Shown here piece by piece: positions 9,122 to 17,743 of a stretch of 64,000 bases of DNA (the first letter of the stretch is position 1; each line of letters opens with the position of its first letter). The position numbers and the translations under genes were made by a program. The notes under the pieces were generated by a model, which had not been told where the DNA came from, searched no databases, and was given only the letters and a program-made list of their open reading frames with translations. The stretch is from Ponticaulis sp. (lineage in GTDB: Bacteria; Pseudomonadota; Alphaproteobacteria; Caulobacterales; Hyphomonadaceae): NCBI GenBank assembly GCA_002723155.1, contig PBNO01000006.1, positions 896,438-960,437 on the forward strand. Reading direction: 5' to 3'.

Positions 9122-9742
9122 TCAGAATGGCAGTTTGACCTCAGGCAGCTTCACTTGAGCTTTGAATTTCTCGAACGACATCACATTCTCGATCCGGCGA
9201 TCCAGAAATTCGCGCCATGCTGGCTCATTGCTCTCTGCGCCGCGCCATGCCGCTAGTGTAGAGCCAAGCACGGCCGAAAGCGTGGTCCGCTTAGAATAGT
9301 AAGTGAACCCGTCAGACGTGTCGCCAATGCCGCGCCAGATCGTATCAGCGACACCCCAGAGAAGTTCGGGCATGGACAACGGGCCCGTCGGGCGCGCCAG
9401 GGACCAGTCCAGCGCCTTTACACTTGCCGCATGATGACGTGATAGCGCTTCAAACCAGACCGCAACACCTTGTGTGACTTTATCCCGGATACGCATCTCA
9501 TCGAGAGGTAGTGCTGCAAGCTCATCCTTGATTTCTGCCTTCAGAGTATCGAAATATAGAAGGATGAGAGATGCCGCCCCGCTTGGAAAAGCATAGGCAA
9601 CATCGTCTGGTGAAACCTCGTTCTCTGCACACGCAGCGAGGTAAGTTTCCTCGGTCCAGCCGGAAACGGGCGCTATTTCAAGCGCCGAAGCCAGAATTTT
9701 TTGTCGCAATAGCGCAGTTGGTGCATCTTCGGGTGTAGGCAT
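9122..9742 (-). CDS. COQ9-family ubiquinone biosynthesis protein
   Basis: COQ9 proteins are TetR-like lipid-binding helical proteins that help COQ7-type hydroxylation in ubiquinone synthesis. The 206-residue protein begins with a helix-turn-helix-like segment (residues 10-50, QKILASALEIAPVSGWTEET) and ends with the conserved C-terminal region including DTSDGFTYYSKRTTLSAVL and DRRIENVMSFEKFK. These features and the length match alphaproteobacterial COQ9. It converges on the DUF2125 gene with 3 bases between. The start at ATG 9742 lies about 30-80 bases from the rpsU promoter region. Confidence 0.85.
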   Translation of the reverse strand: MPTPEDAPTALLRQKILASALEIAPVSGWTEETYLAACAENEVSPDDVAYAFPSGAASLILLYFDTLKAEIKDELAALPLDEMRIRDKVTQGVAVWFEALSRHHAASVKALDWSLARPTGPLSMPELLWGVADTIWRGIGDTSDGFTYYSKRTTLSAVLGSTLAAWRGAESNEPAWREFLDRRIENVMSFEKFKAQVKLPEVKLPF

Positions 9743-9853
9743 ACGCGTTCCCTTGTGTTATGAGCGCGGCTTCCGAATTATATTGTCCGTTAAGTCGGGC
9801 AAAAAAGATAGCGTGCGGCCTTGTCGCACAACTTTGAAAATGGAGAGAGACCC

Positions 9854-10069
9854 ATCGTACAGATCGTTGTGCGCGACAATAATGTCGACCAGGCTCTAAA
9901 AGCGCTGAAAAAGAAAATGCAGCGTGAAGGCCTGTTCCGTGAAATGAAACGTCGTAACCATTTCGAAAAGCCTTCCGAGAAAAAAGCTCGTGAGCGTGCG
10001 GAAGCTGTTCGCCGCGCGCGCAAGCTCGCTCGCAAACGCGCTCAGCGCGAAGGCCTGCTGGGTAAGTAA
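9854..10069 (+). CDS. rpsU: 30S ribosomal protein S21, apparent ATC start
   Basis: Small basic protein of the 30S subunit, 71 residues, containing [21 protein letters not shown], a basic middle and the [19 protein letters not shown] tail. Homologues start with MVQI directly before VRDN. Here the codon at that place is ATC (9854-9856), preceded 8 bases upstream by GGAG within GGAGAGAG (9842-9849). No ATG or GTG is available near. The only upstream in-frame alternative is TTG at 9821, which would add 11 odd residues, has no ribosome site, and lies in the loop of a GTGCG/CGCAC hairpin (9813-9829). I therefore infer an ATC start. A TATATT at 9779-9784 is a possible -10 element. Confidence 0.85.
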   Translation: MVQIVVRDNNVDQALKALKKKMQREGLFREMKRRNHFEKPSEKKARERAEAVRRARKLARKRAQREGLLGK

Positions 10070-10091
10070 GCTTTCCTTTTCAGGATTATTC

Positions 10092-10126
10092 AAAAACCCC
10101 TCCACGTGCGCGTGTGAGGGGTTTTT
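10092..10126. terminator. rho-independent terminator after rpsU
   Basis: An 11-bp perfect stem, AAAAACCCCTC and GAGGGGTTTTT, closes a 13-base loop. A and T runs flank both sides, so it can stop transcription of rpsU rightward and of the ABC permease gene, which ends at 10163, leftward. Confidence 0.9.
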
Positions 10127-10162
10127 GTGTTTCCAGATTCTACAGCAGACCGAAGACTGGCT

Positions 10163-11596
10163 CTAAGCCTGAGCCTTCTTTCCGAATAGCCCCATGAACC
10201 AGGCTCGCGCTTCATTCATGCCAGCACCATGCACGGCGCCAGCGCGATAAACCTTCGTAGCAGCCCAGATGATCAGCGCTGTGAAAACACCCATCCAGAC
10301 AATTTGTGCGATAAGCTCCCAGAGCGGTGGCTCGGTCGGAACCCGCACAATCACGAGGAACGGTGTCAGCAATGGCACCCATGTCGCCGCGTGAAGGATC
10401 GGGCTTTCCGGATTGGAAATAGATACGGGCAGGAGCAGAAGCGGGATCATCATCACGATGATTACCGGCGACAAAAGCGATTGCGCTTCCTGAATCGTAT
10501 CGCAAAGCGAGCCCAGTGCGAGGAAGATCGACCCGAACATCAGATATCCGAGCAGGAAGCTGATCAGCGTCGGCACCAGAAGGTTCGGGCTGACAACCTG
10601 ACGAAGCCCTTCCGCAATATCAGGCGGAATATTGTCTCCCGCAGCGATCAACATCCCTGTGCCGATCAAGGCCCAGATGGAAATGAGCGTCAGGGATAAC
10701 ATCAACACGCCAACCAGCTTGCCCGTTAGCAGCTGAGGCAGTGAAACCGAGGTCAGAAGCGAGTCGAATATCTTGTTCGAGCGCTCCTCAATCGTTCCGG
10801 TGAGCAGATAATTCACCACTGAGAAAATCAGAAGCCAGAGCAGGAAAGAAAAGCCGATAGAGATGAAGAACGGCGCCTGATCTGCAAACGAAACTTCACC
10901 GGACTGATCAACCGCAGTCGGGCTACGCACCAGAAGCAATGGCGTATTCTCGCGAACACGGTCGAGAATTTCCAGCGGCACATTCTCTGCCTCAAAGGTC
11001 CGGATACGCGCCAGACGTTCCAGCACCAGATTGGCGCGGTTCACCAGCGTGTCGTTTACAACATCCTCGCTCCAGTAAACGATGTCGTCACCGTCGAGAA
11101 CGAAGACCGCGTACAGCGGCCGCGGACCGATCGGGCCATCGATTTCCAGCTCGCCGGACAGGTATGGCCTTAACTCCTCAAGGGTCCGGGCGGGCGGCGG
11201 AACACGGATATAGTCATCATCTGACAGCGCCATAGACCCCATAGGCACGACGCTTTCCAGTGCCTCTGCGGTACTGCGCCCCTCTGCCAGCTGACGTTCA
11301 AACTCTGCCAATGCGGCATCCGGATCGAATGCCGGGTCAAAGTTTGCCTGCTGGCTGATCAGGTCCCGCGCAATGTCTTCATCGCGTTCGCCCATATATC
11401 CGTCCAGCTCGCGGGCAAAGCTGTCGCCGCTTTCGATGACAGAGTAATAGCGAACCGGCTGTGAGCTCTCGATAAGGGATGGCAGAAACATGCCGAGCGA
11501 AAGCGCAACGGGCGTGATCAGAAGGCCAACCCAGAACCCCCAGGCGGTAATATAGGCGAGGTATTCGCGGCGTGCGACGAGGAATGCTCTACCCAT
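10163..11596 (-). CDS. ABC-2 type exporter permease (NatB-like)
   Basis: Membrane part of an ABC exporter, 477 residues. One membrane segment lies near residues 20-42 (WGFWVGLLITPVALSLGMF); a soluble extracytoplasmic domain of about 200 residues follows; then six or so membrane segments fill the C-terminal half. TGTIEERSNKIFDSLLTSV is the typical NatB/YhaP motif facing the ATPase. The ATG at 11596 overlaps the ATPase stop by 8 bases; the longer open frame lacks family similarity. Substrate unknown; relatives export sodium or unidentified small molecules. Confidence 0.88.
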   Translation of the reverse strand: MGRAFLVARREYLAYITAWGFWVGLLITPVALSLGMFLPSLIESSQPVRYYSVIESGDSFARELDGYMGERDEDIARDLISQQANFDPAFDPDAALAEFERQLAEGRSTAEALESVVPMGSMALSDDDYIRVPPPARTLEELRPYLSGELEIDGPIGPRPLYAVFVLDGDDIVYWSEDVVNDTLVNRANLVLERLARIRTFEAENVPLEILDRVRENTPLLLVRSPTAVDQSGEVSFADQAPFFISIGFSFLLWLLIFSVVNYLLTGTIEERSNKIFDSLLTSVSLPQLLTGKLVGVLMLSLTLISIWALIGTGMLIAAGDNIPPDIAEGLRQVVSPNLLVPTLISFLLGYLMFGSIFLALGSLCDTIQEAQSLLSPVIIVMMIPLLLLPVSISNPESPILHAATWVPLLTPFLVIVRVPTEPPLWELIAQIVWMGVFTALIIWAATKVYRAGAVHGAGMNEARAWFMGLFGKKAQA

Positions 11597-12548
11597 GACG
11601 CAGCGCTCCGTATTTTTCATCTGCTTCAGATACCAGCGAGACAAACACGTCCCGCAAGCGTGGCTCTGCCGGCTCAAAGCCTTCAATAGCTATGCCGCGA
11701 TCGATAGCCCGCTTGAGCACATCCTGACTGGTCGCGCCCTGAGGCAGGGATATCTCCCACCAGATGCGGTCATCCTCACCCTCTACAGGCGGCAGCGCCC
11801 GCGTATCAAAGGGTGTATCGACAAAATCGGCTGAAAGGTCACGGTCTGCGACGGTAGCGAGGCGCACCTGATGGGCCTGCGTTGCAAAGGCTTCTTTCAG
11901 CGTACCGTCAAACATTTTGCGCCCACACGCGATCAGCACCAGACGGTCACAAAGACGCTCGGCATGCTCCATCACATGGGTGGAGAAGAGGATCGTCGTC
12001 CCTTTTGCGTTCTGGTCTGCAATCAGACGCTCAAGGTCTGCCTGATTGACGGGGTCGAGGCCGGAAAAAGGTTCATCCAGGATCAGAAACTCAGGGCTGT
12101 GTACGAAGGTGGAGAGGATCTGCACCTTCTGCGCCATGCCCTTGGATAGCCGAGAAATGCGGGTTTTACGAAATTCACCGAGACCGAAACTTTCGAGCAG
12201 TTCGTCTGCGCGTGATAACGCATCCGAACGCTTCATCCCTTTAAGCTGACCAAAATAGGCAATCACATTGCGGGCGGACATTTTCTTATAAAGGCCGCGC
12301 TCCTCGGGCAGAAAACCGACGCGACGGAGATTGGACAGCGTCGGCGGCCCGCCAAATAATTCGGCCGCACCTTCATCCGGCGACATAATACCAAGCGCCA
12401 TGCGCAGACTGGTGGATTTACCAGCACCATTCGGCCCGAGAAAGCCGATCACTTCACCCGCACCAAGCTGAAAACTCACATCTTTTACGGCATCAAAATC
12501 GCCAAAGCGTTTCGTAACGCCTTCAAATCTAAGTGGAGGTGCAGCCAT
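11589..12548 (-). CDS. ABC transporter ATP-binding protein (NatA-like)
   Basis: Energy subunit for the permease at 10163-11596. The 319-residue protein has Walker A GPNGAGKST at residues 38-46, a signature LSKGM in place of the common LSGGQ, Walker B FLILDEPFSGLDP, and the H-loop STHVMEHAERLCD. A C-terminal domain of about 100 residues follows, as in NatA-type ATPases. ATG 12548 is chosen over an upstream TTG at 12566 because MAAPPLRFEGVTK begins at the usual place and AGG lies just before it. The pair is one transcription unit. Confidence 0.9.
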   Translation of the reverse strand: MAAPPLRFEGVTKRFGDFDAVKDVSFQLGAGEVIGFLGPNGAGKSTSLRMALGIMSPDEGAAELFGGPPTLSNLRRVGFLPEERGLYKKMSARNVIAYFGQLKGMKRSDALSRADELLESFGLGEFRKTRISRLSKGMAQKVQILSTFVHSPEFLILDEPFSGLDPVNQADLERLIADQNAKGTTILFSTHVMEHAERLCDRLVLIACGRKMFDGTLKEAFATQAHQVRLATVADRDLSADFVDTPFDTRALPPVEGEDDRIWWEISLPQGATSQDVLKRAIDRGIAIEGFEPAEPRLRDVFVSLVSEADEKYGALRHG

Positions 12549-12657
12549 GTCCTGTCCCAGTTTCAACGCTGTTGAACGACAGGATGGGCTAGTTGGCCTC
12601 TCAAAGGAATTAAAAAATTCGCTTGCCCCGAGAATATTTCAAGCGCAGCATGAAGGG

Positions 12658-12933
12658 GTGAGAAAGACACTACCTTCTCGCCGGGGATGCAATTCGGGAG
12701 AGCCCAGAGCGCCGGACGCTCTGTCTCCAAAGAGCGGTTACACCTGGCAAACGCCACCGACGGATACATCACCACCGTCGCGTGCAAGCATTCTTTTTAA
12801 AGTGGAGTTAGCCCTCGCCCGCATGGAAAGCGGCGAATATGGCTATTGCGTCATCTGTAATGACGCCATTTCGATTGAGGAGCTGGATAAAGACCCCTCA
12901 ATCGTCAGCTGCGGGGCATGCCGCCCCACATAA
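12658..12933 (+). CDS. DksA/TraR-type C4 zinc-finger protein, start uncertain
   Basis: The last 45 residues are a clear DksA/TraR zinc finger: LALARMESGEYGYC, then two cysteine pairs, CVIC and CGAC, 22 residues apart. Such proteins bind the RNA polymerase secondary channel or have unknown roles. Upstream of that domain the frame is open back to 12547 but its sequence is rich in Pro, Ser and Thr and has no family resemblance. The GTG at 12658 is a guess; a shorter start at ATG 12820 would leave only the finger. Either the protein is a short divergent member or the N-terminal part has decayed. It converges on the oxidase gene 4 bases away. Confidence 0.6.
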   Translation: MRKTLPSRRGCNSGEPRAPDALSPKSGYTWQTPPTDTSPPSRASILFKVELALARMESGEYGYCVICNDAISIEELDKDPSIVSCGACRPT

Positions 12934-12937
12934 CGCT

Positions 12938-13234
12938 TTAGAGTACGGCTTTCGCCAGTGTGATGATGATCTGCAGGAACACGCCAAAGACGCAGAGACC
13001 AACAACAGTCACGATCCAGGCGCTGCCCATGCTCATCACCAGACCACCAACAATGCCGGCAATTGCGAGAATGCCCATCGCAACGAGCCAGTTCATGCCC
13101 ATTGTGATCGTGAAGACTGCGTAAGCGAGGACGAGAACGATGAGGAAGCTGGACCACGTAAACGCAGCCATGAAACCTTTCCAGGTATTCTCCTGAGCAG
13201 TGATATCCATTTCACCGCGAACATAATCGCTCAT
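12938..13234 (-). CDS. aa3-type cytochrome c oxidase subunit IV
   Basis: Small accessory subunit of the alphaproteobacterial aa3 oxidase. The 98-residue protein starts with a short acidic N-terminus, YVRGEMDITAQENTWKGFM, which is the family hallmark. The usual family form has one C-terminal membrane helix at residues 22-45; this one continues with two more hydrophobic segments (48-68 and 72-93), so it is longer than the classical 45-60 residue subunit. The main oxidase genes are not in the window. Confidence 0.8.
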   Translation of the reverse strand: MSDYVRGEMDITAQENTWKGFMAAFTWSSFLIVLVLAYAVFTITMGMNWLVAMGILAIAGIVGGLVMSMGSAWIVTVVGLCVFGVFLQIIITLAKAVL

Positions 13235-13340
13235 GCGAAAGCCCTTTCAGTCAAAAAGCTCGTGAATTTTTTATTCGGATAGATTGAAGCAGCCATTTCG
13301 GCAAGACCTGTCACAGGAAAACCTGCCAATTTGCCGCGAT

Positions 13341-14318
13341 TTAGATGCCGATCGTCCGGTTTGGCTCTGAATGGTCCCAATCTGCCAGCAAAGCCCTGAG
13401 CGCCGCGATGAAGGCGAGCGGCTGGTCGAGCAAGACATGGTGGCGGGCATGCGGAATGGACACAAACGGAACCTTCCGGTCCAGAATCTGCTCCATATAG
13501 TCTTTCACCTCATCCGGCATGAGCTCGGACTCCTCGCCGCGGAAGAGCGCGATACGGCAGGCTGTTTCCTTCAAGAGGGTTGAAGCCGGTTTGCCGAATT
13601 CAAATCGCTGCCAGATGTCCGGATCAAAACGCCAGGCCCAGCCTTTGCCGCGCTCATTGTCGACCTGCTTAAGGCTCCAGCGCGCGATATAGTCCATGAT
13701 GTAATGATTATCGCAGGGCTGGACCGGCGCGAGGCGGAAACGACCAAGCGCCGTATTCAGATCAGGATAAACCCGGTTTCCCCGCGCCTGCCGCGGACGC
13801 GTCGAGATATCCCGCTCGGGCGGATTGACCGGACTATCAACGATGACTGTTCCTGTGAGCCTGTCGCCATATTTGGCACCGGTCAGGATGGTTACGAACC
13901 CGCCGAAGGAGTGCGCGACAATCGTCGGCTTGATCTCATGATCGAACATGCCCGTCGCTTCGCAGACAGCGATCTGCTCCTCAGCGAAGGTCTCCATGTC
14001 ATAAGTATCACGCCAGTCGGACTCCCCCATTCCGGAGAATGTCATGGCAACGACGTTATAGTGCTGGGCAAAATACGGCGCGATGAAATCATACCAGTGC
14101 GCATGCGCCCCGTTACCGTGAACGAGAAGAAGCCCCGGCTTTTTCGGGCTGGACCAGCTCTGATAATGAATGCGCGCGCCATTTACCCGCACAAAGCGCG
14201 TGTCATAACCCGTTGCGATAGCGCGGGTGAACCATTCAGGAGAAGGCGGTATATCGCCCATATACTGAGAGAGTGGCCCCGGTTCAGCCGGAGTATGTTT
14301 TTCTATTTCATCACTCAT
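13341..14318 (-). CDS. alpha/beta hydrolase
   Basis: Cytosolic alpha/beta hydrolase of 325 residues, no signal peptide. The oxyanion segment LVHGNG lies at residues 65-70, the nucleophile elbow AHSFGG at 135-140 with Ser137, and a C-terminal HARHHVLLDQP segment supplies the catalytic His. An acidic residue near LFRGEESELMPDE may complete the triad. ATG 14318 is chosen; the open frame extends one codon further to a TTG. Substrate unknown. Confidence 0.85.
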   Translation of the reverse strand: MSDEIEKHTPAEPGPLSQYMGDIPPSPEWFTRAIATGYDTRFVRVNGARIHYQSWSSPKKPGLLLVHGNGAHAHWYDFIAPYFAQHYNVVAMTFSGMGESDWRDTYDMETFAEEQIAVCEATGMFDHEIKPTIVAHSFGGFVTILTGAKYGDRLTGTVIVDSPVNPPERDISTRPRQARGNRVYPDLNTALGRFRLAPVQPCDNHYIMDYIARWSLKQVDNERGKGWAWRFDPDIWQRFEFGKPASTLLKETACRIALFRGEESELMPDEVKDYMEQILDRKVPFVSIPHARHHVLLDQPLAFIAALRALLADWDHSEPNRTIGI

Positions 14319-14422
14319 CAAATCACTCGTGCGCCCCGCATCGGGCTAAGCAAATTCCGAAATTCTTATACTAAAGACAAATGCTTTGGTTGCTATAGGG
14401 TAAATTCGCTTTTACGCGACAA

Positions 14423-14956
14423 TCATGTCAGCGGGTATTCTGCCTCTGAAACGTAACGTGACGGCCCCTTGCCAGACCAGCTCGAATAGAGGTGAAACCG
14501 GTCTGCCCAGAAGGGTCCTAACTTCAATAACGCATGCTTTTCGGCGAACGCTGCGGCCTCCTGCAAAGGCGTCCCTTTACAGTAGGCGAGTGTCACGTGA
14601 GGGCGAAATTTGCGCTTATCCAGTGAGAGCCCGACACGCTTTGCGGCGCGATCACAGCGCTCAGCTAGACGCGTCAGCCCTTCATTCGCCTCAACGCCCG
14701 CCCAGAGCGCAGTGGGTTCAGATGAGCCGAACCAACCTGCCCCGCTCAGGGTGAGCTGCATTTGCTTTGCCTCGATCAGAGACAGCTCATGGTCGAGGTC
14801 TTCAGCCGTGTTGCGATCCACCTGCCCCATAAAACGCAGCGTAATGTGATAGTTCTCGATTGGTCGCCAGCTCGCGCCGGCCACCTTTTTTGAGATCGCC
14901 TGAAGCTCTTCTCCGATTTCACGTGGAATTTCGATGCCTGCAAAGAGACGATACAT
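14423..14956 (-). CDS. thpR: RNA 2',3'-cyclic phosphodiesterase (2H family)
   Basis: Hydrolyses 2',3'-cyclic phosphate ends of RNA. The two HxTx catalytic motifs are present: HITL at residues 37-40 and HVTL at 120-123. The 177-residue length is normal for ThpR/LigT. ATG 14956 begins MYRLFAGIEIP, the expected N-terminus, and has GGAGG 8 bases upstream; the frame itself is open to 14977. It lies 17 bases after the membrane-protein gene on the same strand and is probably cotranscribed. Confidence 0.9.
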   Translation of the reverse strand: MYRLFAGIEIPREIGEELQAISKKVAGASWRPIENYHITLRFMGQVDRNTAEDLDHELSLIEAKQMQLTLSGAGWFGSSEPTALWAGVEANEGLTRLAERCDRAAKRVGLSLDKRKFRPHVTLAYCKGTPLQEAAAFAEKHALLKLGPFWADRFHLYSSWSGKGPSRYVSEAEYPLT

Positions 14957-14973
14957 TTCAAAGGCCTCCCTGC

Positions 14974-15546
14974 TCAAAACTCGTTTTCAGGTTTCTGCAT
15001 CCTGACGATAAACATGATAACCGGGATGAACACCACGAATTCGAAATAATAGGCGACAAGCACCGCCAGACTGAAAAAGTCCGGCTCCAGATCAGCCTTA
15101 TTGTAGCCAGCATATCCAAGCGCCAATATCGGAAACAGCAACCATATAAGAATATTGACGCCCACCAGTTTCAGCCGGTTTGCCGGCGCAAAAACGAACG
15201 AGAGCGGCAGCAAGATTGTCAGATAGGTTAGTCCCACCGCGATTTCATCGCGCGCCTCACCGAAAAACTCCAGCCGGAAGGATGTCCAGATGGCAATCGC
15301 AGGATAGGCATACCAGGGCGGATAAACGTGAACGGGCGCGGCCAGCAGATTAGCCTCGGTATAGCTCATCGGCCCGCCATAATATGGGCCTCCAATCACC
15401 CCCTGAAGCCAGACGAGAAATTGCGCCAGCCAGTCCGGCTCCACGCCCAGACGCGAGGCACCACGCAGAAAGCTTTCGGATACGATGAGCCACACCGCGA
15501 TAAAGATCACGACAAAGACACGTATCCATAGGGTCGAACGGCTCAT
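14974..15546 (-). CDS. unknown integral membrane protein
   Basis: A 190-residue protein I do not recognise. Membrane segments lie near residues 8-27, 108-126, 130-150 and 160-180, and an aromatic region with YPPWYAYPAIAIWTSF lies around residues 75-92. Charged ends are short. It precedes thpR on the same strand. The divergent gene at 15652 begins about 105 bases upstream. No motif suggests a function. Confidence 0.65.
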   Translation of the reverse strand: MSRSTLWIRVFVVIFIAVWLIVSESFLRGASRLGVEPDWLAQFLVWLQGVIGGPYYGGPMSYTEANLLAAPVHVYPPWYAYPAIAIWTSFRLEFFGEARDEIAVGLTYLTILLPLSFVFAPANRLKLVGVNILIWLLFPILALGYAGYNKADLEPDFFSLAVLVAYYFEFVVFIPVIMFIVRMQKPENEF

Positions 15547-15651
15547 TTATCCCCCGTTATCCACGCACCTGCGACGGACGGTTCACTTGCGGAATGGCGC
15601 GATATCGCGGACCTTTAGGCAAATGATTCGACGCTCCAGAAAGGTGATCTC

Positions 15652-15936
15652 ATGAGTGCACCACTCGGCTCCAAAGCCAACCCTTCCAAGTTTGAAGTGT
15701 ATAAAGACCTTCCAGATGACGAGCCGTATTTCGTAATCCGCGCACGCGACCCGCTGTCTTCTGCTCTGGTAGAGCTTCACGCCTATATTGGCGCGGGCCA
15801 ATCCGGTTCAGCGCACAACAAGCTCGCTGAAATCATGGCCATGACAGCGGCAAAGCCGCCGCGCCCGTCAGACAGCCCGAAATATCGTGAGACCTTCCAG
15901 ATCTCACTCGCTATGGAAAAATGGCGCGAAGGCTAA
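15652..15936 (+). CDS. conserved small hypothetical protein
   Basis: A 94-residue soluble protein with no signal peptide, cysteine or recognised domain. ATG 15652 is supported by AAAGGTGA a few bases upstream. Composition and codon use match neighbouring genes, and the residue pattern (KFEVYKDLPDDEPYFVIRARDPLSSALVELHAYIG) looks like a folded protein. It ends ahead of a hairpin that separates it from the convergent tacA-like gene. Confidence 0.7.
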   Translation: MSAPLGSKANPSKFEVYKDLPDDEPYFVIRARDPLSSALVELHAYIGAGQSGSAHNKLAEIMAMTAAKPPRPSDSPKYRETFQISLAMEKWREG

Positions 15937-15956
15937 GGCAAAGCCTGAAGCGCATT

Positions 15957-15982
15957 GCCTGCCGGTATACTAACTGGCAGGC
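15957..15982. terminator. hairpin between convergent genes, possible terminator
   Basis: A perfect 7-bp stem, GCCTGCC and GGCAGGC, encloses a 12-base loop in the 60-base gap between two convergent genes. No T run follows on either strand, so termination is an inference from position. Confidence 0.4.
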
Positions 15983-15996
15983 CGGCGGCTGAGCGT

Positions 15997-17481
15997 TTAG
16001 CTCGCCGCTTTATCTTCCGGCGTCACACGCAGATCGTGCTCGCGCACTTTACGATAGAGTGTAGACCGGCCAATCCCGAGCTTACGGGACACTTCAGACA
16101 TATGACCGGCATAGAAGTCGATCGCATACTGGATCAGGTCACGCTCGACCTCTTCCAGCGGGCGAAGCTCGCCTGTTGTGTCTGTAATGCGAACCGGATG
16201 ATCAAAGGCTTCGCTGAAAGCTTCAACCGTTGCACTTGTCGGTGCGGACGCAGATACAGATGGACCTTCGGCAACGAGCTGGTTGAGGTCTGGCAGTTCA
16301 CCCACAAGGCCGCTTAGCTGCGGGAAGTCCTGAGGCTCAAGCTCGTCACCTTCACAAAGCACCACAGCCCGGAAGATCATATTCTCAAGCTGGCGGACGT
16401 TGCCCGGCCAGTCATAAGCATTGAGCAGCGCCAGTGTTGCCGCGCTCGCGCCTGTGACTTTCGTACCTTCAGACGCGTTAAAACGACGAATAAAGTGGGC
16501 AGTCAGCGCCGCGATATCTTCTTTGCGCTCACGAAGCGACGGCATATCGACCGGGAATACGTTCAGACGATAGTAAAGGTCTTCACGGAAGCGGCCTTCA
16601 GCAACCAGCTGGGAGAGATCTTTATTGGTCGCAGAGATAATCCGCACATCAACTTTCGTCGGACGACGTGAGCCGACTGCGTCGACCTCACCTTCCTGCA
16701 GCGCACGAAGAAGCTTTACCTGCATATCAAGCGGAAGCTCGCCGACCTCATCGAGGAAGAGCGTACCGCCATCTGCCTCAACGAATTTACCCGGCGATTT
16801 GGAAACAGCGCCCGTAAACGCGCCTTTCTCGTGACCGAACAGAATGCTCTCTACGAGATTTTCAGGAATCGCACCGCAGTTCACCGTCACAAACGGACGC
16901 CCCGCGCGATCGGATGCACCCTGAATACAGCGCGCGATGACTTCCTTACCGACACCGCTCTCACCAAGAATAAGGATTGGAATATTCGACGAAGCAGCGC
17001 GTTGACCGAGACGAACCACCTGACGCATAGGCGGCGCTGCAGCGATCATGTCATCAAAGGACAATTCTCCGCTCGCAGTTTTCTTGAGGCGCTTCACCTC
17101 GCCTCGCAGTTCCGTCATCTGGAGCGCGTTACGGATAGAAACAACGACACGTTCCGGAGAGGCCGGCTTAACAAAGAAGTCGATGGCGCCGGCGCGCATG
17201 GCCTGAACAACAGTATCAATGGAGCCGGATGCGGTCAGAACCATAACAGGGAGTTCGGGGCGAACTTCCTGCAGGCGTTCGAGAACCTCCATGCCGGACA
17301 GACCTGGCATCACCAGATCCAGCAGCATGACGTCTACGCCATCAGAAGGATTGCGCGCCATTTCGAGGCCGCTTTCACCATCCGGTGCGACGCGGCAGGC
17401 AAACCCTGCGCGTTCTACTGCCGCCTGAAGCAAACGACGTTGTGTCGGATCGTCATCTACGACGAGTACCGTCTTAGCCAT
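15997..17481 (-). CDS. tacA: TacA-like sigma-54-dependent response regulator
   Basis: NtrC-type activator of 494 residues. The receiver (1-120) keeps the acidic pair D10/D11, phospho-acceptor D55 and K105. The AAA+ domain has Walker A GESGVGKE at 173-180 and GAFTGA at 220-225, which touches sigma-54. A Fis-type helix-turn-helix lies near 455-485. Domain order and the N-terminus VLVVDDDPTQRRL resemble Caulobacter TacA, which receives phosphate through ShpA and drives stalk and polarity genes; the symbol is an inference from resemblance. No kinase gene is adjacent. An inverted repeat and a TTAA-N8-TTAA pair lie 40-76 bases upstream. Confidence 0.82.
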   Translation of the reverse strand: MAKTVLVVDDDPTQRRLLQAAVERAGFACRVAPDGESGLEMARNPSDGVDVMLLDLVMPGLSGMEVLERLQEVRPELPVMVLTASGSIDTVVQAMRAGAIDFFVKPASPERVVVSIRNALQMTELRGEVKRLKKTASGELSFDDMIAAAPPMRQVVRLGQRAASSNIPILILGESGVGKEVIARCIQGASDRAGRPFVTVNCGAIPENLVESILFGHEKGAFTGAVSKSPGKFVEADGGTLFLDEVGELPLDMQVKLLRALQEGEVDAVGSRRPTKVDVRIISATNKDLSQLVAEGRFREDLYYRLNVFPVDMPSLRERKEDIAALTAHFIRRFNASEGTKVTGASAATLALLNAYDWPGNVRQLENMIFRAVVLCEGDELEPQDFPQLSGLVGELPDLNQLVAEGPSVSASAPTSATVEAFSEAFDHPVRITDTTGELRPLEEVERDLIQYAIDFYAGHMSEVSRKLGIGRSTLYRKVREHDLRVTPEDKAAS

Positions 17482-17520
17482 ATTACATCACCCTCGTCCC
17501 GCCTTATGGCGTGTCACAGG

Positions 17521-17557
17521 GTGCCAAGATGGCACACTGGTTTAAAATTAGCCTTAA
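17521..17557 (-). promoter_or_regulatory. inverted repeat and TTAA pair upstream of tacA-like gene
   Basis: GTGCCA-AGA-TGGCAC is a perfect inverted repeat at 17521-17535. Immediately beyond it, TTAA-N8-TTAA at 17542-17557 is one base wider than the CtrA consensus TTAA-N7-TTAA. Both lie in the expected promoter region of the gene that starts at 17481. The rest of the 359-base gap (17482-17840) holds the urcA promoter and no gene that I can support. Confidence 0.4.
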
Positions 17558-17743
17558 TGCAGACCGCGTAATTTTGTGCCGGACGCGCATTTCTGGCCGT
17601 CCCTACAAAACCCGCCACTGAAATGAATTTGTCGGGACAAACACGCCCGTCGGAATAGGATTCTCTATATATAGGGGCAGACGGCAATTTCAGGCCAATC
17701 TGAACTATCTTGCAAGAAATTTATTGAATTACGATAATTTCAC

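Noticed and set aside
13704..14456. 250-residue open frame on the plus strand
   Set aside because: Entirely antisense to the alpha/beta hydrolase gene, whose protein has all catalytic motifs; the antisense product resembles nothing.
16831..17571. 246-residue open frame on the plus strand
   Set aside because: Antisense to the tacA-like gene; no ribosome site or family motif.
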